DNA from: Microvirga splendida
GTDB taxonomy: Bacteria > Pseudomonadota > Alphaproteobacteria > Rhizobiales > Beijerinckiaceae
DNA length: 64,000 nucleotides
Direction of reading: 5' to 3'
Assembly: GCF_016427565.1 (NCBI RefSeq)
Contig: NZ_JAELXT010000002.1
Span: forward strand, 1 to 64,000
Shown: positions 7,711 to 14,923 of the stretch, in pieces
How the letters are laid out: each line of letters opens with the position of its first letter
Position numbering within the stretch: position 1 is the first letter of the stretch
Notes under the pieces: generated by a model
Seen by the model: only the letters and a program-made list of their open reading frames with translations
Told to the model about the DNA's origin: nothing
The model's database searches: none
Program-made: the position numbers and the translations under genes

Positions 7711-8184
7711 ATGATGGAGCAGGGTTCGGGAGACAGGGCACTCGTCCGGCGGGCTGGCGAAGGCACCGACAATCAGGCCTTCGATCTGCCCCGCACCTTC
7801 CTGGTTCGCTCCGATGAATCCAAGGGGGCCTTTTCCCACTGGATTGAAAAGGTCCCGGCCGGGGCCGGTCCGCCGATGCATGTGCATCACAGGGAGCAGG
7901 AGCTGTTCCGCGTCCTCGCCGGCCAATTCCGCTTCTGGTGCATGGGAGAGGCTCAGGACCTGACCGACGGTGACACCGTCCTGATCCCGAAGGGTGCTCC
8001 GCATACCTTCAAGAATATCGGTCCCGGCGAGGGGCAACTGCTGATCACCCTGACCCCTGGCGATGGGGATGGCTTCTTCATCGAGGTCGACAGGCTCGGT
8101 CTCCACCCGTCGCGGGATATGCCTCGCATCGTGGAAATCGCAGGCCGCTACGGTCTCGAGTTCGTCGGACCACCTCCCGCGTGA
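7711..8184 (+). CDS. cupin domain-containing protein
   Basis: A 157-residue single-domain cupin. The first cupin motif appears as PPMHVHHREQELFRVLAG (His, His, Glu ligands, residues about 50-67) and the second as PKGAPHTFKNIG with the third His. These would bind one divalent metal in a beta-barrel. Small cupins include dioxygenases, isomerases and metabolite sensors; nothing here selects among them. It stands alone, followed by a convergent small membrane protein gene 19 bases later. Confidence 0.85.
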   Translation: MMEQGSGDRALVRRAGEGTDNQAFDLPRTFLVRSDESKGAFSHWIEKVPAGAGPPMHVHHREQELFRVLAGQFRFWCMGEAQDLTDGDTVLIPKGAPHTFKNIGPGEGQLLITLTPGDGDGFFIEVDRLGLHPSRDMPRIVEIAGRYGLEFVGPPPA

Positions 8185-8203
8185 GGGAGGGACAGTGGCA
8201 GGA

Positions 8204-8518
8204 TCACTTCAGGACTTGCTGCTGGCCCGCGCTCCATTGGAGTTGTGGATACCGTCCACCGGCAAAGCCACTGGCGAAAATGCCTATTGCAGCAAAGCTC
8301 ACGGCACAGAATACCGTGAAGGCCAGCACGAAGGCTGCCCCTTGTCTCTGCATCCGCCATAAGGACGGGACGAACGGAGCCAAAAGCAGCGATCCAAAGA
8401 TCACGAGCAGCAGGAAGAAGGCCTGGAGATCCGGGTCGCTGTAGATGAGATCGACCTGCACGCCCTTTTCGCGTGGCGGCTCACCCAGGAAGAATCGAGC
8501 CAGTACCTCGAACATCAC
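8204..8518 (-). CDS. hypothetical membrane protein, 104 aa
   Basis: No family recognised. Two strong hydrophobic segments (FFLLLVIFGSLLLAPFVPSL, about residues 34-53, and FVLAFTVFCAVSFAAIGIFA, about 63-82) predict a two-pass inner-membrane protein with a short charged loop (WRMQRQ) between. It is convergent with the cupin gene and appears to stand alone. Confidence 0.6.
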   Translation of the reverse strand: MMFEVLARFFLGEPPREKGVQVDLIYSDPDLQAFFLLLVIFGSLLLAPFVPSLWRMQRQGAAFVLAFTVFCAVSFAAIGIFASGFAGGRYPQLQWSAGQQQVLK

Positions 8519-8687
8519 GCTGCCCCCAAGCGGGGTTCTTTGGGTTTGCTGTCAAAACCGACAGATGTGCACCAGGACCACCCCCGTTGGTCCTAACGCT
8601 AGCCTTACCATGCGGAAAGATTGCAACGCATCTAGCACGGTCGCTTAAAACTTGGCCATATGCTCGTTAGTTGAACGCAACCCGCAC

Positions 8688-8740
8688 AACATCGATGTGG
8701 CGCTGCTTTGACGCCCTTCGCCATCGGGCGCACGGCCGGA
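8688..8740 (+). pseudogene. remnant of a citrate synthase C-terminal region
   Basis: In the plus direction 8688-8705 reads NIDVAL and, in a different frame, 8708-8740 reads LTPFAIGRTAG. These match, in order, SIDVAL and FTLFAIGRTAG of the citrate synthase-like gene at 9909, at roughly 80 percent base identity by eye, with about 40 bases missing between them and a frame change. The fragment lies just after the stop of the minus-strand citrate synthase gene. It looks like a decayed relic of a third copy; short length keeps confidence moderate. Confidence 0.4.
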
Positions 8741-8762
8741 GGCGCCGGCGCAATGGAGCCGA

Positions 8763-9833
8763 TCACGCCGCTTCCGCAGGCCAAGCCCCCACATAGCGCG
8801 ATTGCGGGCGGATGATGCGGCCGGTACGGGTCTGCTCGATGGCGTGGGCCACCCAGCCCGCCGAGCGGCCGGCGGCGAAGAGCGGCGTGAAGCCCTCGCG
8901 CGGGACGCCCAAGGCATCAAGCAGGATGGCGGTGTAGAACTCCACATTGGTGTCGAGCCGGCGTCCGGGCTTGCGGCGCTCCAGCACCTTGAGGGCCGTA
9001 GCTTCGACGGCCTCCGCGAAGGCGATGCGGTTGCTCTTTCCCTTCAGCCGCCCGACGGCGGCCATGAGCACGTCCGCCCGCGGGTCGCGCACCTTGTAGA
9101 TGCGGTGGCCGAAGCCCATGAGGCGCTCGCCACGGGCGATGGCATCGTCGAGCCAGGCCTCCGCATGGTCGATGGAGCCGATGGCATCCAGCATGTCGAG
9201 CACCGGGCCGGGTGCCCCGCCATGGAGCGGACCCTTGAGGGCGCAGAGCCCCGCCACCACCGATGACAGGATGCCGGCTTGCGTCGAGGCGACCACCCGG
9301 GCCGTGAAGGTGGAGGCGTTGAGCCCGTGGTCGATGACGGTCACGAGATAGGTGTCGAGGCCCCGCGCCTCCTCGGCCGAGACCGGCGCGCCGCGCATCA
9401 TGCGCAAGATATCCGCCGCGTGACCCAGCAGGGAATCGGGGGCGACCGGCGCGAGGCCCCGGGCGCCCCGCACCGCCATGGCGGCCGCGACGCCTGCGGC
9501 TCCGACAGCCAGAGCCGCATGGTCCCGCTCCGCATCGGGCAGGCTCGCGAGCAGCAGGCGCATGCCCTCCACGGGCGTGAGGCCGGCAAGCTGGGGGCTG
9601 AGAGGCGCGAGATGGGCATAAGCCCTCTGCCGGGCTGCGCTCAACAGGGCCTTCGGGTCGGAGGCGGCGTCGGGGATAAGGCCGTCCCAGAGCATCGCCG
9701 TCACGTCCTCGAAACTCACCCGACCGGCCAACTCCTCGAGGTCGTGCCCGGCGATGATCAGGCGGCCCGCCTCGCCATCCACATGGCTCAAGCTGGTTTC
9801 TGCCGCCACCACGTCGTCCAATCCGATCGTCAT
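8763..9833 (-). CDS. citrate synthase family protein
   Basis: A 356-residue citrate/2-methylcitrate synthase homologue, condensing acetyl- or propionyl-CoA with oxaloacetate. Active-site motifs are GPLHGGAPG and GFGHRIYKVRDPRAD with the two catalytic histidines, and NVEFYTAILLDALG, where Glu stands in place of the Asp of classical citrate synthase. C-terminal FTPLFAAGRSAGWVAHAIEQ closes the active site. It is shorter than the TCA enzyme GltA of Gram-negatives (about 430 residues), so may be a methylcitrate or accessory citrate synthase. GAAGGAG precedes the start. It is divergent from the HTH-fused paralogue 75 bases away. Confidence 0.85.
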   Translation of the reverse strand: MTIGLDDVVAAETSLSHVDGEAGRLIIAGHDLEELAGRVSFEDVTAMLWDGLIPDAASDPKALLSAARQRAYAHLAPLSPQLAGLTPVEGMRLLLASLPDAERDHAALAVGAAGVAAAMAVRGARGLAPVAPDSLLGHAADILRMMRGAPVSAEEARGLDTYLVTVIDHGLNASTFTARVVASTQAGILSSVVAGLCALKGPLHGGAPGPVLDMLDAIGSIDHAEAWLDDAIARGERLMGFGHRIYKVRDPRADVLMAAVGRLKGKSNRIAFAEAVEATALKVLERRKPGRRLDTNVEFYTAILLDALGVPREGFTPLFAAGRSAGWVAHAIEQTRTGRIIRPQSRYVGAWPAEAA

Positions 9834-9892
9834 GAATGCTCTCCTTCGTTGCAGGGAGCATCGCGCCGGGCTTGCGGAAGCGTCAATCTTGA

Positions 9893-9908
9893 ATCAACAT
9901 ATCAACAT
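9893..9908 (+). promoter_or_regulatory. tandem octamer ATCAACAT x2, candidate operator
   Basis: Two perfect head-to-tail copies of ATCAACAT abut the start codon at 9909, in the 75-base gap between the divergent citrate synthase homologues. No Shine-Dalgarno sequence is present upstream of that start, so the octamers occupy the place where one would lie. They could be the binding site of the DNA-binding domain encoded immediately downstream. This is inference from position only. Confidence 0.4.
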
Positions 9909-11144
9909 ATGGGCACCGCAACCCTTGATCTCACCTCCGCCGAAGAGGCCTCGTCCCGCCTCGGCATCAGCCGGGCGAGCCTCTACGCCTATGTGAGCCG
10001 CGGCCTGATCCGGTCGTTTTCATCGCCGCACGATCCGCGCCAGCGGCTCTACGCCCTGGACGACGTGGAGGCCCTGTTGGAGCGTAAAGCACGCTTCCGC
10101 CGACCGGCGGTTGCGGCCGCTACGGCCCTCGACTGGGGCCTGCCCGTGCTGGAGACGAGCATCACCCAGATCCGCGACGGGCGGCTGTTCTATCGCGGGC
10201 AGGACGCCGTGGCGCTGGCGCGCGCCGCCACCCTCGAGGACGTTGCCCGCCTCCTGATCGGTGCCCTGGACAGGGAGGCGTTTCACCGGCCCTCCCGGAT
10301 CCCCGCCCCTCCCGCCAGACCGGCCTTCGGGCCGCATGCTTTCGTGGCGCAGGCCGTCCGGCTCCTGTCCGAGCCGGCCGCGCGGGAAACCCGGGCGGCC
10401 GAGGTGGCGGCGATCCTGCGCCTCGTCACAATGGCGGGCAGCGGGGCCGATCCCGCCGCCGAGCCCCTGCACCGGCACCTAGCCCAGGCCTGGGCGGTTC
10501 CGCCCCAGGCGGCCGAGGCGATCCGGCGGGCGCTGGTTCTGTGCGCCGATCACGAACTCAGCTCATCGGCCTTTGCCGTGCGGGTCACGGCCTCGACCGG
10601 CGCATCCCTGCGCAACGCGGTGATCGCGGGCCTCGCGGCCCTGAGCGGCCCCTATCACGGGGGCATGACCGAGCGCGTTCGCGCCTTCCTGAACGCGCCC
10701 ACGACGATGCCCCCGCCCGGGTTCCGGCACCGCCTGTATCCGGACGGCGATCCCCGGGCCCGGGCCCTGCTGGAGAACGTGCCCCTGCTCGCCTCGGATG
10801 CCACGACCCTGCGGGCTCTGGCGGATGCCTCGGGCGGCTCGCATCGAGCATCGGACCCAAAAGTGGAATCCACTTTTGGGACTCATCCGATGCTCAATTC
10901 CTTGAGCAGCGCATCGTTCAGCGCGGAAAACCGGGACCACTTTTCGGCACGATGCGCTAGCATCGACGTGGCGCTCGTCATGATGGAGCGGGCCTATGGA
11001 CTGCCGGTGGGCGCCGCCTTTACGCTCTTTGCCATCGGCCGCACGGCCGGGTGGCTCGCCCATGCCATCGAGCAGCGGGGCCAGATGGCCCTCATCCGCC
11101 CACGGGCGCGCTATGTCGCGGCCCAGGAAAAGCATTCTTCATGA
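9909..11144 (+). CDS. citrate synthase-like protein with N-terminal DNA-binding domain
   Basis: A 411-residue fusion. Residues about 8-62 form a MerR/excisionase-type winged helix (LTSAEEASSRLGISRASLYA then a YALDDVEALL end); the rest is a citrate synthase fold with GPYHGGMT, GFRHRLYPDGDPRA and SIDVAL...FTLFAIGRTAGWLAHAIEQ. Two catalytic His are kept and Asp of SIDVAL may be the third residue. About 39 residues just before SIDVAL come from an inserted palindromic repeat (10846-10957). I start it at the ATG that begins the HTH domain, though no ribosome binding site precedes it. The Nudix gene overlaps its stop by ATGA. It may be a metabolite-sensing regulator of the divergent paralogue rather than an enzyme. 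Confidence 0.85.
   Translation: MGTATLDLTSAEEASSRLGISRASLYAYVSRGLIRSFSSPHDPRQRLYALDDVEALLERKARFRRPAVAAATALDWGLPVLETSITQIRDGRLFYRGQDAVALARAATLEDVARLLIGALDREAFHRPSRIPAPPARPAFGPHAFVAQAVRLLSEPAARETRAAEVAAILRLVTMAGSGADPAAEPLHRHLAQAWAVPPQAAEAIRRALVLCADHELSSSAFAVRVTASTGASLRNAVIAGLAALSGPYHGGMTERVRAFLNAPTTMPPPGFRHRLYPDGDPRARALLENVPLLASDATTLRALADASGGSHRASDPKVESTFGTHPMLNSLSSASFSAENRDHFSARCASIDVALVMMERAYGLPVGAAFTLFAIGRTAGWLAHAIEQRGQMALIRPRARYVAAQEKHSS
10846..10957. repeat. palindromic repeat inserted in frame in a coding region
   Basis: Two adjoining palindromes. The first has outer arms GAGCATCGGA (10846-10855) and TCCGATGCTC (10886-10895) and a perfect inner stem CCCAAAAGTGG-AAT-CCACTTTTGGG (10856-10880). 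The second has arms GCGCATCGT (10909-10917) and ACGATGCGC (10949-10957). The structure is that of an intergenic REP-like element, yet the citrate synthase-like frame reads through it without a stop. It encodes a Ser-rich stretch that has no place in the citrate synthase fold pattern. Confidence 0.75.
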
Positions 11145-11590
11145 CGAGCGACCGCTTCTATCCCGTCCGCCCGGTTCTCGCCGCCTCCGTGGCGGTGATC
11201 CGCGAGGGGCGCATCCTTCTCGCCGCCCGGGGCAAGCCGCCGAGCGAGGGGCTGTTCTCCCTGCCGGGCGGCATGGTGGAGACCGGCGAGACCCTGGCGG
11301 AAGCAGCCCTGCGGGAACTTCGCGAGGAGGTGGGGGTTGAGGCCAAGCTTATCGGCCTGATCGCCCCGGTCGAATTCATTGAAAGGGACGAGAAAGGCCA
11401 TATAAGGCATCATGTCGTCATCGCCGCCCATGCGGCCCGCTGGGCTTCGGGCGAACCCCAGACAGGTCCGGAAGCAAAGGAAATCCGTTGGATCACGGAA
11501 CGGGACATCGCCGATCTGCCGCTGACGGCAGGGCTCGCCGGCATTCTGGAGCAGGCCTTCATGATCGCCCGAGAGGAGTCCGCGCCTTGA
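11141..11590 (+). CDS. NUDIX hydrolase
   Basis: A 149-residue Nudix protein that would hydrolyse a nucleoside diphosphate-linked substrate. The Nudix box GX5EX7REUXEEXGU is complete from GGMVETGETLAEAALRELRE to EEVG (about residues 43-65), with the metal-binding REXXEE. I choose the ATG at 11141, which overlaps the previous stop as ATGA, indicating translational coupling. Upstream in-frame Met codons would extend into the preceding gene and add no conserved sequence. The next gene overlaps its stop as TTGA. Substrate unknown. Confidence 0.9.
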   Translation: MTSDRFYPVRPVLAASVAVIREGRILLAARGKPPSEGLFSLPGGMVETGETLAEAALRELREEVGVEAKLIGLIAPVEFIERDEKGHIRHHVVIAAHAARWASGEPQTGPEAKEIRWITERDIADLPLTAGLAGILEQAFMIAREESAP

Positions 11591-12183
11591 GGCATGCCGG
11601 CCTGATCCTTGCCGCCTCCACGATGCTGATGGCCCTGCCCCAGCCGGCCGCGGCCCAGGGCTTCTTCGAGCGTCTGTTCGGCCCTCCCCCGGGCCAGCAG
11701 CCGGGCGTGCCGCCGCAATACCGGCCGCAGCCTCAGTACCGTCCCCAGCCGCAGTACCGCCCGCAGCCTGCCCCTCAGCAGCCGCAGCAACGCCGGCCGC
11801 AATCGCAGCGCCCGGCCGCTCAGCCGCAGCAGCAGGCGCCCCAGCAGCAGGCGGAGCCCGCCCCGGTGGTCGAGCCGCCGCCCGCTCCCTACGAGAAGGA
11901 GCTGCTGCGGCTGGCCGAGATCATGGGGTCGCTGGCCATGCTGCGCCCCCTCTGCAGCGCGCCCGATGCCGCCGAATGGAACCGACGCATGCAGATTCTG
12001 CTCGAGGCCGAGGGCACCACTCCGGGGAGGAAAGAGCGCCTCGCCGGCGCCTACAACAAGGGCTACCAGGCCTATGCCCTCACCTACCGGGTCTGCACGG
12101 CGTCCGCCCAGGAGGCCTCGCTGCGCTTCCTGGCCGAGGGCGAGCAGCTCGCCCGCAACATCACCGGGCGCTACGGCGGGTAG
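11587..12183 (+). CDS. TIGR02301 family exported protein
   Basis: A 198-residue alphaproteobacterial protein of unknown function. The TTG start at 11587 overlaps the Nudix stop (TTGA) and gives a signal peptide ending LPQPAAAQG. Next comes a Gln/Pro-rich linker, about residues 30-95, with repeats of QYRPQP. The conserved domain follows (YEKELLRLAEIMGSLAMLRP to ARNITGR) with two cysteines (RPLCS and RVCT). The mature protein should be periplasmic. It is the third gene of a tightly coupled set with the citrate synthase-like and Nudix genes; no functional link is known. Confidence 0.8.
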   Translation: MRHAGLILAASTMLMALPQPAAAQGFFERLFGPPPGQQPGVPPQYRPQPQYRPQPQYRPQPAPQQPQQRRPQSQRPAAQPQQQAPQQQAEPAPVVEPPPAPYEKELLRLAEIMGSLAMLRPLCSAPDAAEWNRRMQILLEAEGTTPGRKERLAGAYNKGYQAYALTYRVCTASAQEASLRFLAEGEQLARNITGRYGG

Positions 12184-12353
12184 ACGAAAGCGCCTCTCCG
12201 ACGGGGTGTTGCAGCCGCGCCTCTTATCCACATTATTTCGACCGATACCCCCTCGCGTTAACCTCCTTGCAAGGTGATGCTGGCGGCGGGTCGGCGCGAT
12301 GTCTAAGACTAATTCAACCGAACTCGCGCGCCGCCCCTCAAGGGGCCTGGATC

Positions 12354-12617
12354 ATGAACGACAACGACGTCCTTCTCGACGAATCGCCCGACCTCAGCGC
12401 CCTCAAGCAGGCGGCCCTGAGCTATGTGACCGAGGCTTTCGCCGAGGCCGAGCTCGACGGGCTCGACGGCGACTGCATGGCCCAGGCCGCCCTCTTCGCA
12501 GCCTTCACCGAGCTCGTTGCCACCTATGGCGAGGATGCCGTTGCAGAATACGCCGCCACCCTGCCGGACAAGATCCGCACGGGCGCGTTTTCGATGGCGA
12601 TGTCGTTGAAGCATTGA
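12354..12617 (+). CDS. hypothetical acidic protein, 87 aa
   Basis: No family recognised. A small, strongly acidic, largely helical cytoplasmic protein (MNDNDVLLDESPDLSALKQA at the start) with a hydrophobic centre AALFAAFTELVATYGEDAV. I start it at this Met because the sequence upstream in frame is arginine-rich and reads like noncoding DNA; a TTAACC half-site lies about 95 bases upstream. It ends 35 bases before the first repeat of the GIY-YIG cassette. Confidence 0.65.
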   Translation: MNDNDVLLDESPDLSALKQAALSYVTEAFAEAELDGLDGDCMAQAALFAAFTELVATYGEDAVAEYAATLPDKIRTGAFSMAMSLKH

Positions 12618-12652
12618 GCACGGTTTCCGCCGATCAGCTTGTATCCCCGTAG

Positions 12653-12750
12653 CCTCATCCTGAGGAGCGTAGCGTCTCGAAGGACGAGGCGTCTCCAGAG
12701 ACCACTGGATCCTCCTTCGAGACGCCGCTGCGCGGCTCCTCAGGATGAGG
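12653..12750. repeat. dispersed palindromic repeat, family A (copy 1, left of GIY-YIG gene)
   Basis: Ends are CCTCATCCTGAGGAGC (left) and GCTCCTCAGGATGAGG (right), exact reverse complements. Inner arms GCGTCTCGAAGGA and TCCTTCGAGACGC are also complementary, so each half is REP-like and the pair forms one long hairpin. Bases 12674-12709 recur exactly, inverted, in copy 2 at 13169-13204. The first 46 bases are identical to copy 4 at 39525. Confidence 0.9.
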
Positions 12751-12778
12751 CTCCGTTGTTTGTCTTAGAGGTGCACAA

Positions 12779-13102
12779 ATGGACGGCTGCTGGTTCTATA
12801 TCCTGCGCTGTGCCGACGGAAGCTACTACACCGGCACGAGCCGGTCGGAGGATTTGGAAACGCGCGTCAGTCAGCACAACCAGGGCATCTTTGGCGGCTA
12901 TACGGCGAAGCGACGGCCCGTTGCCCTCGTCTACTCAATCCAGTTCGGCAGCATCACCGATGCGATTGCCTACGAGAGACAGGTCAAAGGATGGTCGAGA
13001 GCCAAGAAAGAAGCCTTGATCAGAGGCGATTTCGACGCTCTTCAAAGCCTGTCGAAAAGCCGTCGCTCGGGCCTCAAGGCGGGTGAAGCGGACCAGACTT
13101 AG
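12779..13102 (+). CDS. GIY-YIG nuclease family protein
   Basis: A 107-residue single-domain GIY-YIG protein. The GIY half is CWFYILRCADGSYYTG with YIL and YTG as the two signature tripeptides (residues about 7-18), followed by the conserved Arg in LETRVSQHN, and the metal-binding Glu in IAYERQVKGWSRAKKEALI (about 70-85). The family cleaves DNA in recombination, repair and mobile introns; the free-standing YhbQ-like type has no firm role. It stands between two inverted palindromic repeats, which is the key context. RBS is weak (TTAGAGGTG). Confidence 0.9.
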   Translation: MDGCWFYILRCADGSYYTGTSRSEDLETRVSQHNQGIFGGYTAKRRPVALVYSIQFGSITDAIAYERQVKGWSRAKKEALIRGDFDALQSLSKSRRSGLKAGEADQT

Positions 13103-13125
13103 ACATCCAAACATTACAAACTCAA

Positions 13126-13235
13126 CCTCATCCTGCGGAGCCTGCGGAGCAGGCGTCTCGAAGGATGGTCCAGTGGTCTCTGGAGACGCCTCGTCCTTCG
13201 AGACGGATTGCTCCGCAATCCTCCTCAGGATGAGG
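13126..13235. repeat. dispersed palindromic repeat, family A (copy 2, right of GIY-YIG gene)
   Basis: Ends CCTCATCCTGCGGAGC and CTCCTCAGGATGAGG. Contains TGCGGAGC...GCTCCGCA and TCTCGAAGGA...TCCTTCGAGA arms. Bases 13169-13204 are the exact reverse complement of 12674-12709 in copy 1. Its last 11 bases are the 3' end of the minus-strand gene at 13225-13497. Confidence 0.9.
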
Positions 13236-13497
13236 CTGTGGTATTGTCGCTGACCTTCCGGGCTCGTGGTAGAAGGTCTGCTTTAGCCTTTTGAGTCAGC
13301 CACTCGACAAGCTCCAATGGAATATTCTCGCGGTAGGCCGTGAACACCATGTCGTTGCTTTGATCTGAATAGAAGACATCAGCTACGGCATGCTCTCCTT
13401 CATCGGTCATTTCTCTAATTTCGAGATACATGCCATCAGCGATGACATCGCTGCAAAGTAGACTGGTGTAGCGTCTATCACGGATCTCTATAGCCAT
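13225..13497 (-). CDS. hypothetical protein, 90 aa
   Basis: No family recognised. A small soluble protein starting MAIEIRDRRYTSLLCSDVIA with a good GGCGGAGG ribosome binding site. It contains mostly predicted beta strands in the first 60 residues and a helix (ELVEWLTQKAKADLL) after. Its last codons and its TGA stop lie inside the palindromic repeat at 13126-13235, so its natural C-terminus may have been replaced. Base composition is less GC-rich than its neighbours. It follows dihydroorotase on the same strand after 14 bases and may share that transcript. Confidence 0.6.
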   Translation of the reverse strand: MAIEIRDRRYTSLLCSDVIADGMYLEIREMTDEGEHAVADVFYSDQSNDMVFTAYRENIPLELVEWLTQKAKADLLPRARKVSDNTTASS

Positions 13498-13511
13498 CGT
13501 GCACCTCCGCC

Positions 13512-14846
13512 TTAGGAGTTAAACGTCTCCTCGAACCGCACCACCTCGCCCTGCGCCGGCGTCTCCAGCGCGCCGTCCCACATCACCACGTTGCCGCGCA
13601 CGACCGTGCCGACGGGCCAGCCGGTGACTTGTCTGCCGTCATAGGGCGTCCACTGCGATTTCGAGGCGATCCAGTCGTTGCGGATGGTCTCGATGCGCTT
13701 GAGGTCGGCCACGGTGAAATCCGCGTCGTAGCCCACGGCGATGCGGCCCTTGCCGGCGATGCCGAACAGGCGCTTGGGGCCGGCGCTCGTCATGTCGACG
13801 AAGCGCTCGAGCGTCAGCCTGCTTGCATTCACGTGATCGAGCATGATCGGAACCAGCGTCTGCACGCCGGTCATGCCGGAGGGCGTGTTGGGATACGTCT
13901 TATCCTTCTCCTCGCGGGTGTGCGGCGCGTGGTCGGAGCCGAGGATGTCGGCGATGCCCTCATCGAGCCCCTGCCAGAGCGCGGCGCGGTGGAGTTCGTC
14001 GCGCACGGGCGGGTTCATCTGGATGTAGGTGCCGAGGCGCTCGTAATCCTCCGGACCCGCCAGGGTCAGGTGATGTGGCGTCACCTCCACCGACACGAGA
14101 TCCTTGTGCTCCCTCAACAGCGCCATCTCTTCCGCCGTGGTGATGTGGAGCACGTGGATGCGCGCGCCGGTGTCCCGCGCGATGCGCACGAGGCGCTGCG
14201 TGCAGGCGAGCGCCACTTCGGCCGAGCGCCACACCGGATGCGAGCTTGGATCGCCCTCGACGCGCAGATCCTTGCGCGCCCGCAGCATCGCCTCGTCCTC
14301 GGAATGGAAGGCGGCGCGGCGGCGGGTGCGGCGGAGGATGTTGGCGATGCCCTCGTCGTCCTCCACCAGCAGCGAGCCGGTGGACGAGCCCATGAACACC
14401 TTGATGCCGGCAGCCCCCGGCAGGCGCTCCAGCTCCGGCACGGCAGCGGCATTCTCGTGCGTGCCGCCGACCCAGAAGGCGAAGTCGCAATGCATGCGGT
14501 GGTGGCCGCGCCGCACCTTGTCGGCGAGGGTCTCGGGCGTCGTGGTCTGCGGGTCGGTGTTGGGCATCTCGAACACGGTCGTGACGCCGCCCATGACGGC
14601 CGCGCGCGAGCCCGATTCGAGATCCTCCTTGTGATCGAGGCCGGGCTCGCGGAAATGCACCTGGGTGTCGATCACGCCCGGCAGGATGTGCAGGCCCCGG
14701 CAATCGACCTCGCGCGCGGCGGAGGCCTGCGACAGGTCGCCGATGGCGGCGATCTTTCCGCCGCGCACGCCGACATCGCGCTCCGCGCGCCCGTCGTGGT
14801 TCACCACGATGCCGCCTTTGAGGATCAGGTCGAAGGTCTGGGGCAT
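13512..14846 (-). CDS. pyrC: dihydroorotase
   Basis: A 444-residue cyclic amidohydrolase catalysing the reversible ring closure of carbamoyl aspartate to dihydroorotate in pyrimidine synthesis. The metal site shows VHFREPGLDHKED (HxR), HVLHITTAEE and the catalytic ILGSDHAPHT Asp. Length and motifs fit type I (PyrC/AllB-like) dihydroorotase; an allantoinase or hydantoinase role is the alternative, since pyrB is not adjacent. I start at MPQTFDLILKGG; an upstream in-frame Met would add 21 unconserved residues. It is divergent from ygfZ. Confidence 0.85.
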   Translation of the reverse strand: MPQTFDLILKGGIVVNHDGRAERDVGVRGGKIAAIGDLSQASAAREVDCRGLHILPGVIDTQVHFREPGLDHKEDLESGSRAAVMGGVTTVFEMPNTDPQTTTPETLADKVRRGHHRMHCDFAFWVGGTHENAAAVPELERLPGAAGIKVFMGSSTGSLLVEDDEGIANILRRTRRRAAFHSEDEAMLRARKDLRVEGDPSSHPVWRSAEVALACTQRLVRIARDTGARIHVLHITTAEEMALLREHKDLVSVEVTPHHLTLAGPEDYERLGTYIQMNPPVRDELHRAALWQGLDEGIADILGSDHAPHTREEKDKTYPNTPSGMTGVQTLVPIMLDHVNASRLTLERFVDMTSAGPKRLFGIAGKGRIAVGYDADFTVADLKRIETIRNDWIASKSQWTPYDGRQVTGWPVGTVVRGNVVMWDGALETPAQGEVVRFEETFNS

Positions 14847-14923
14847 GGCAATCTCATCCCTTGAGGCCGCTGCGGAAGGGGCATATGTCAAGTTCGACAC
14901 AGAGAGCAACTGGAGCGGGGCAT

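Larger units (their letters stand above)
12653..13235 (+). mobile_element. putative GIY-YIG cassette bounded by inverted repeats
   Basis: A 583-base unit: repeat copy 1, 28 bases, GIY-YIG gene, 23 bases, repeat copy 2. The two copies lie in opposite orientation, judged by the exact 36-base inverted core, so they act as terminal inverted repeats. No clear target-site duplication is visible at the ends. The right end overlaps the 3' end of the convergent gene at 13225-13497 and supplies its stop codon, as if the unit had landed there. Mobility is inferred, not shown. Confidence 0.45.
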
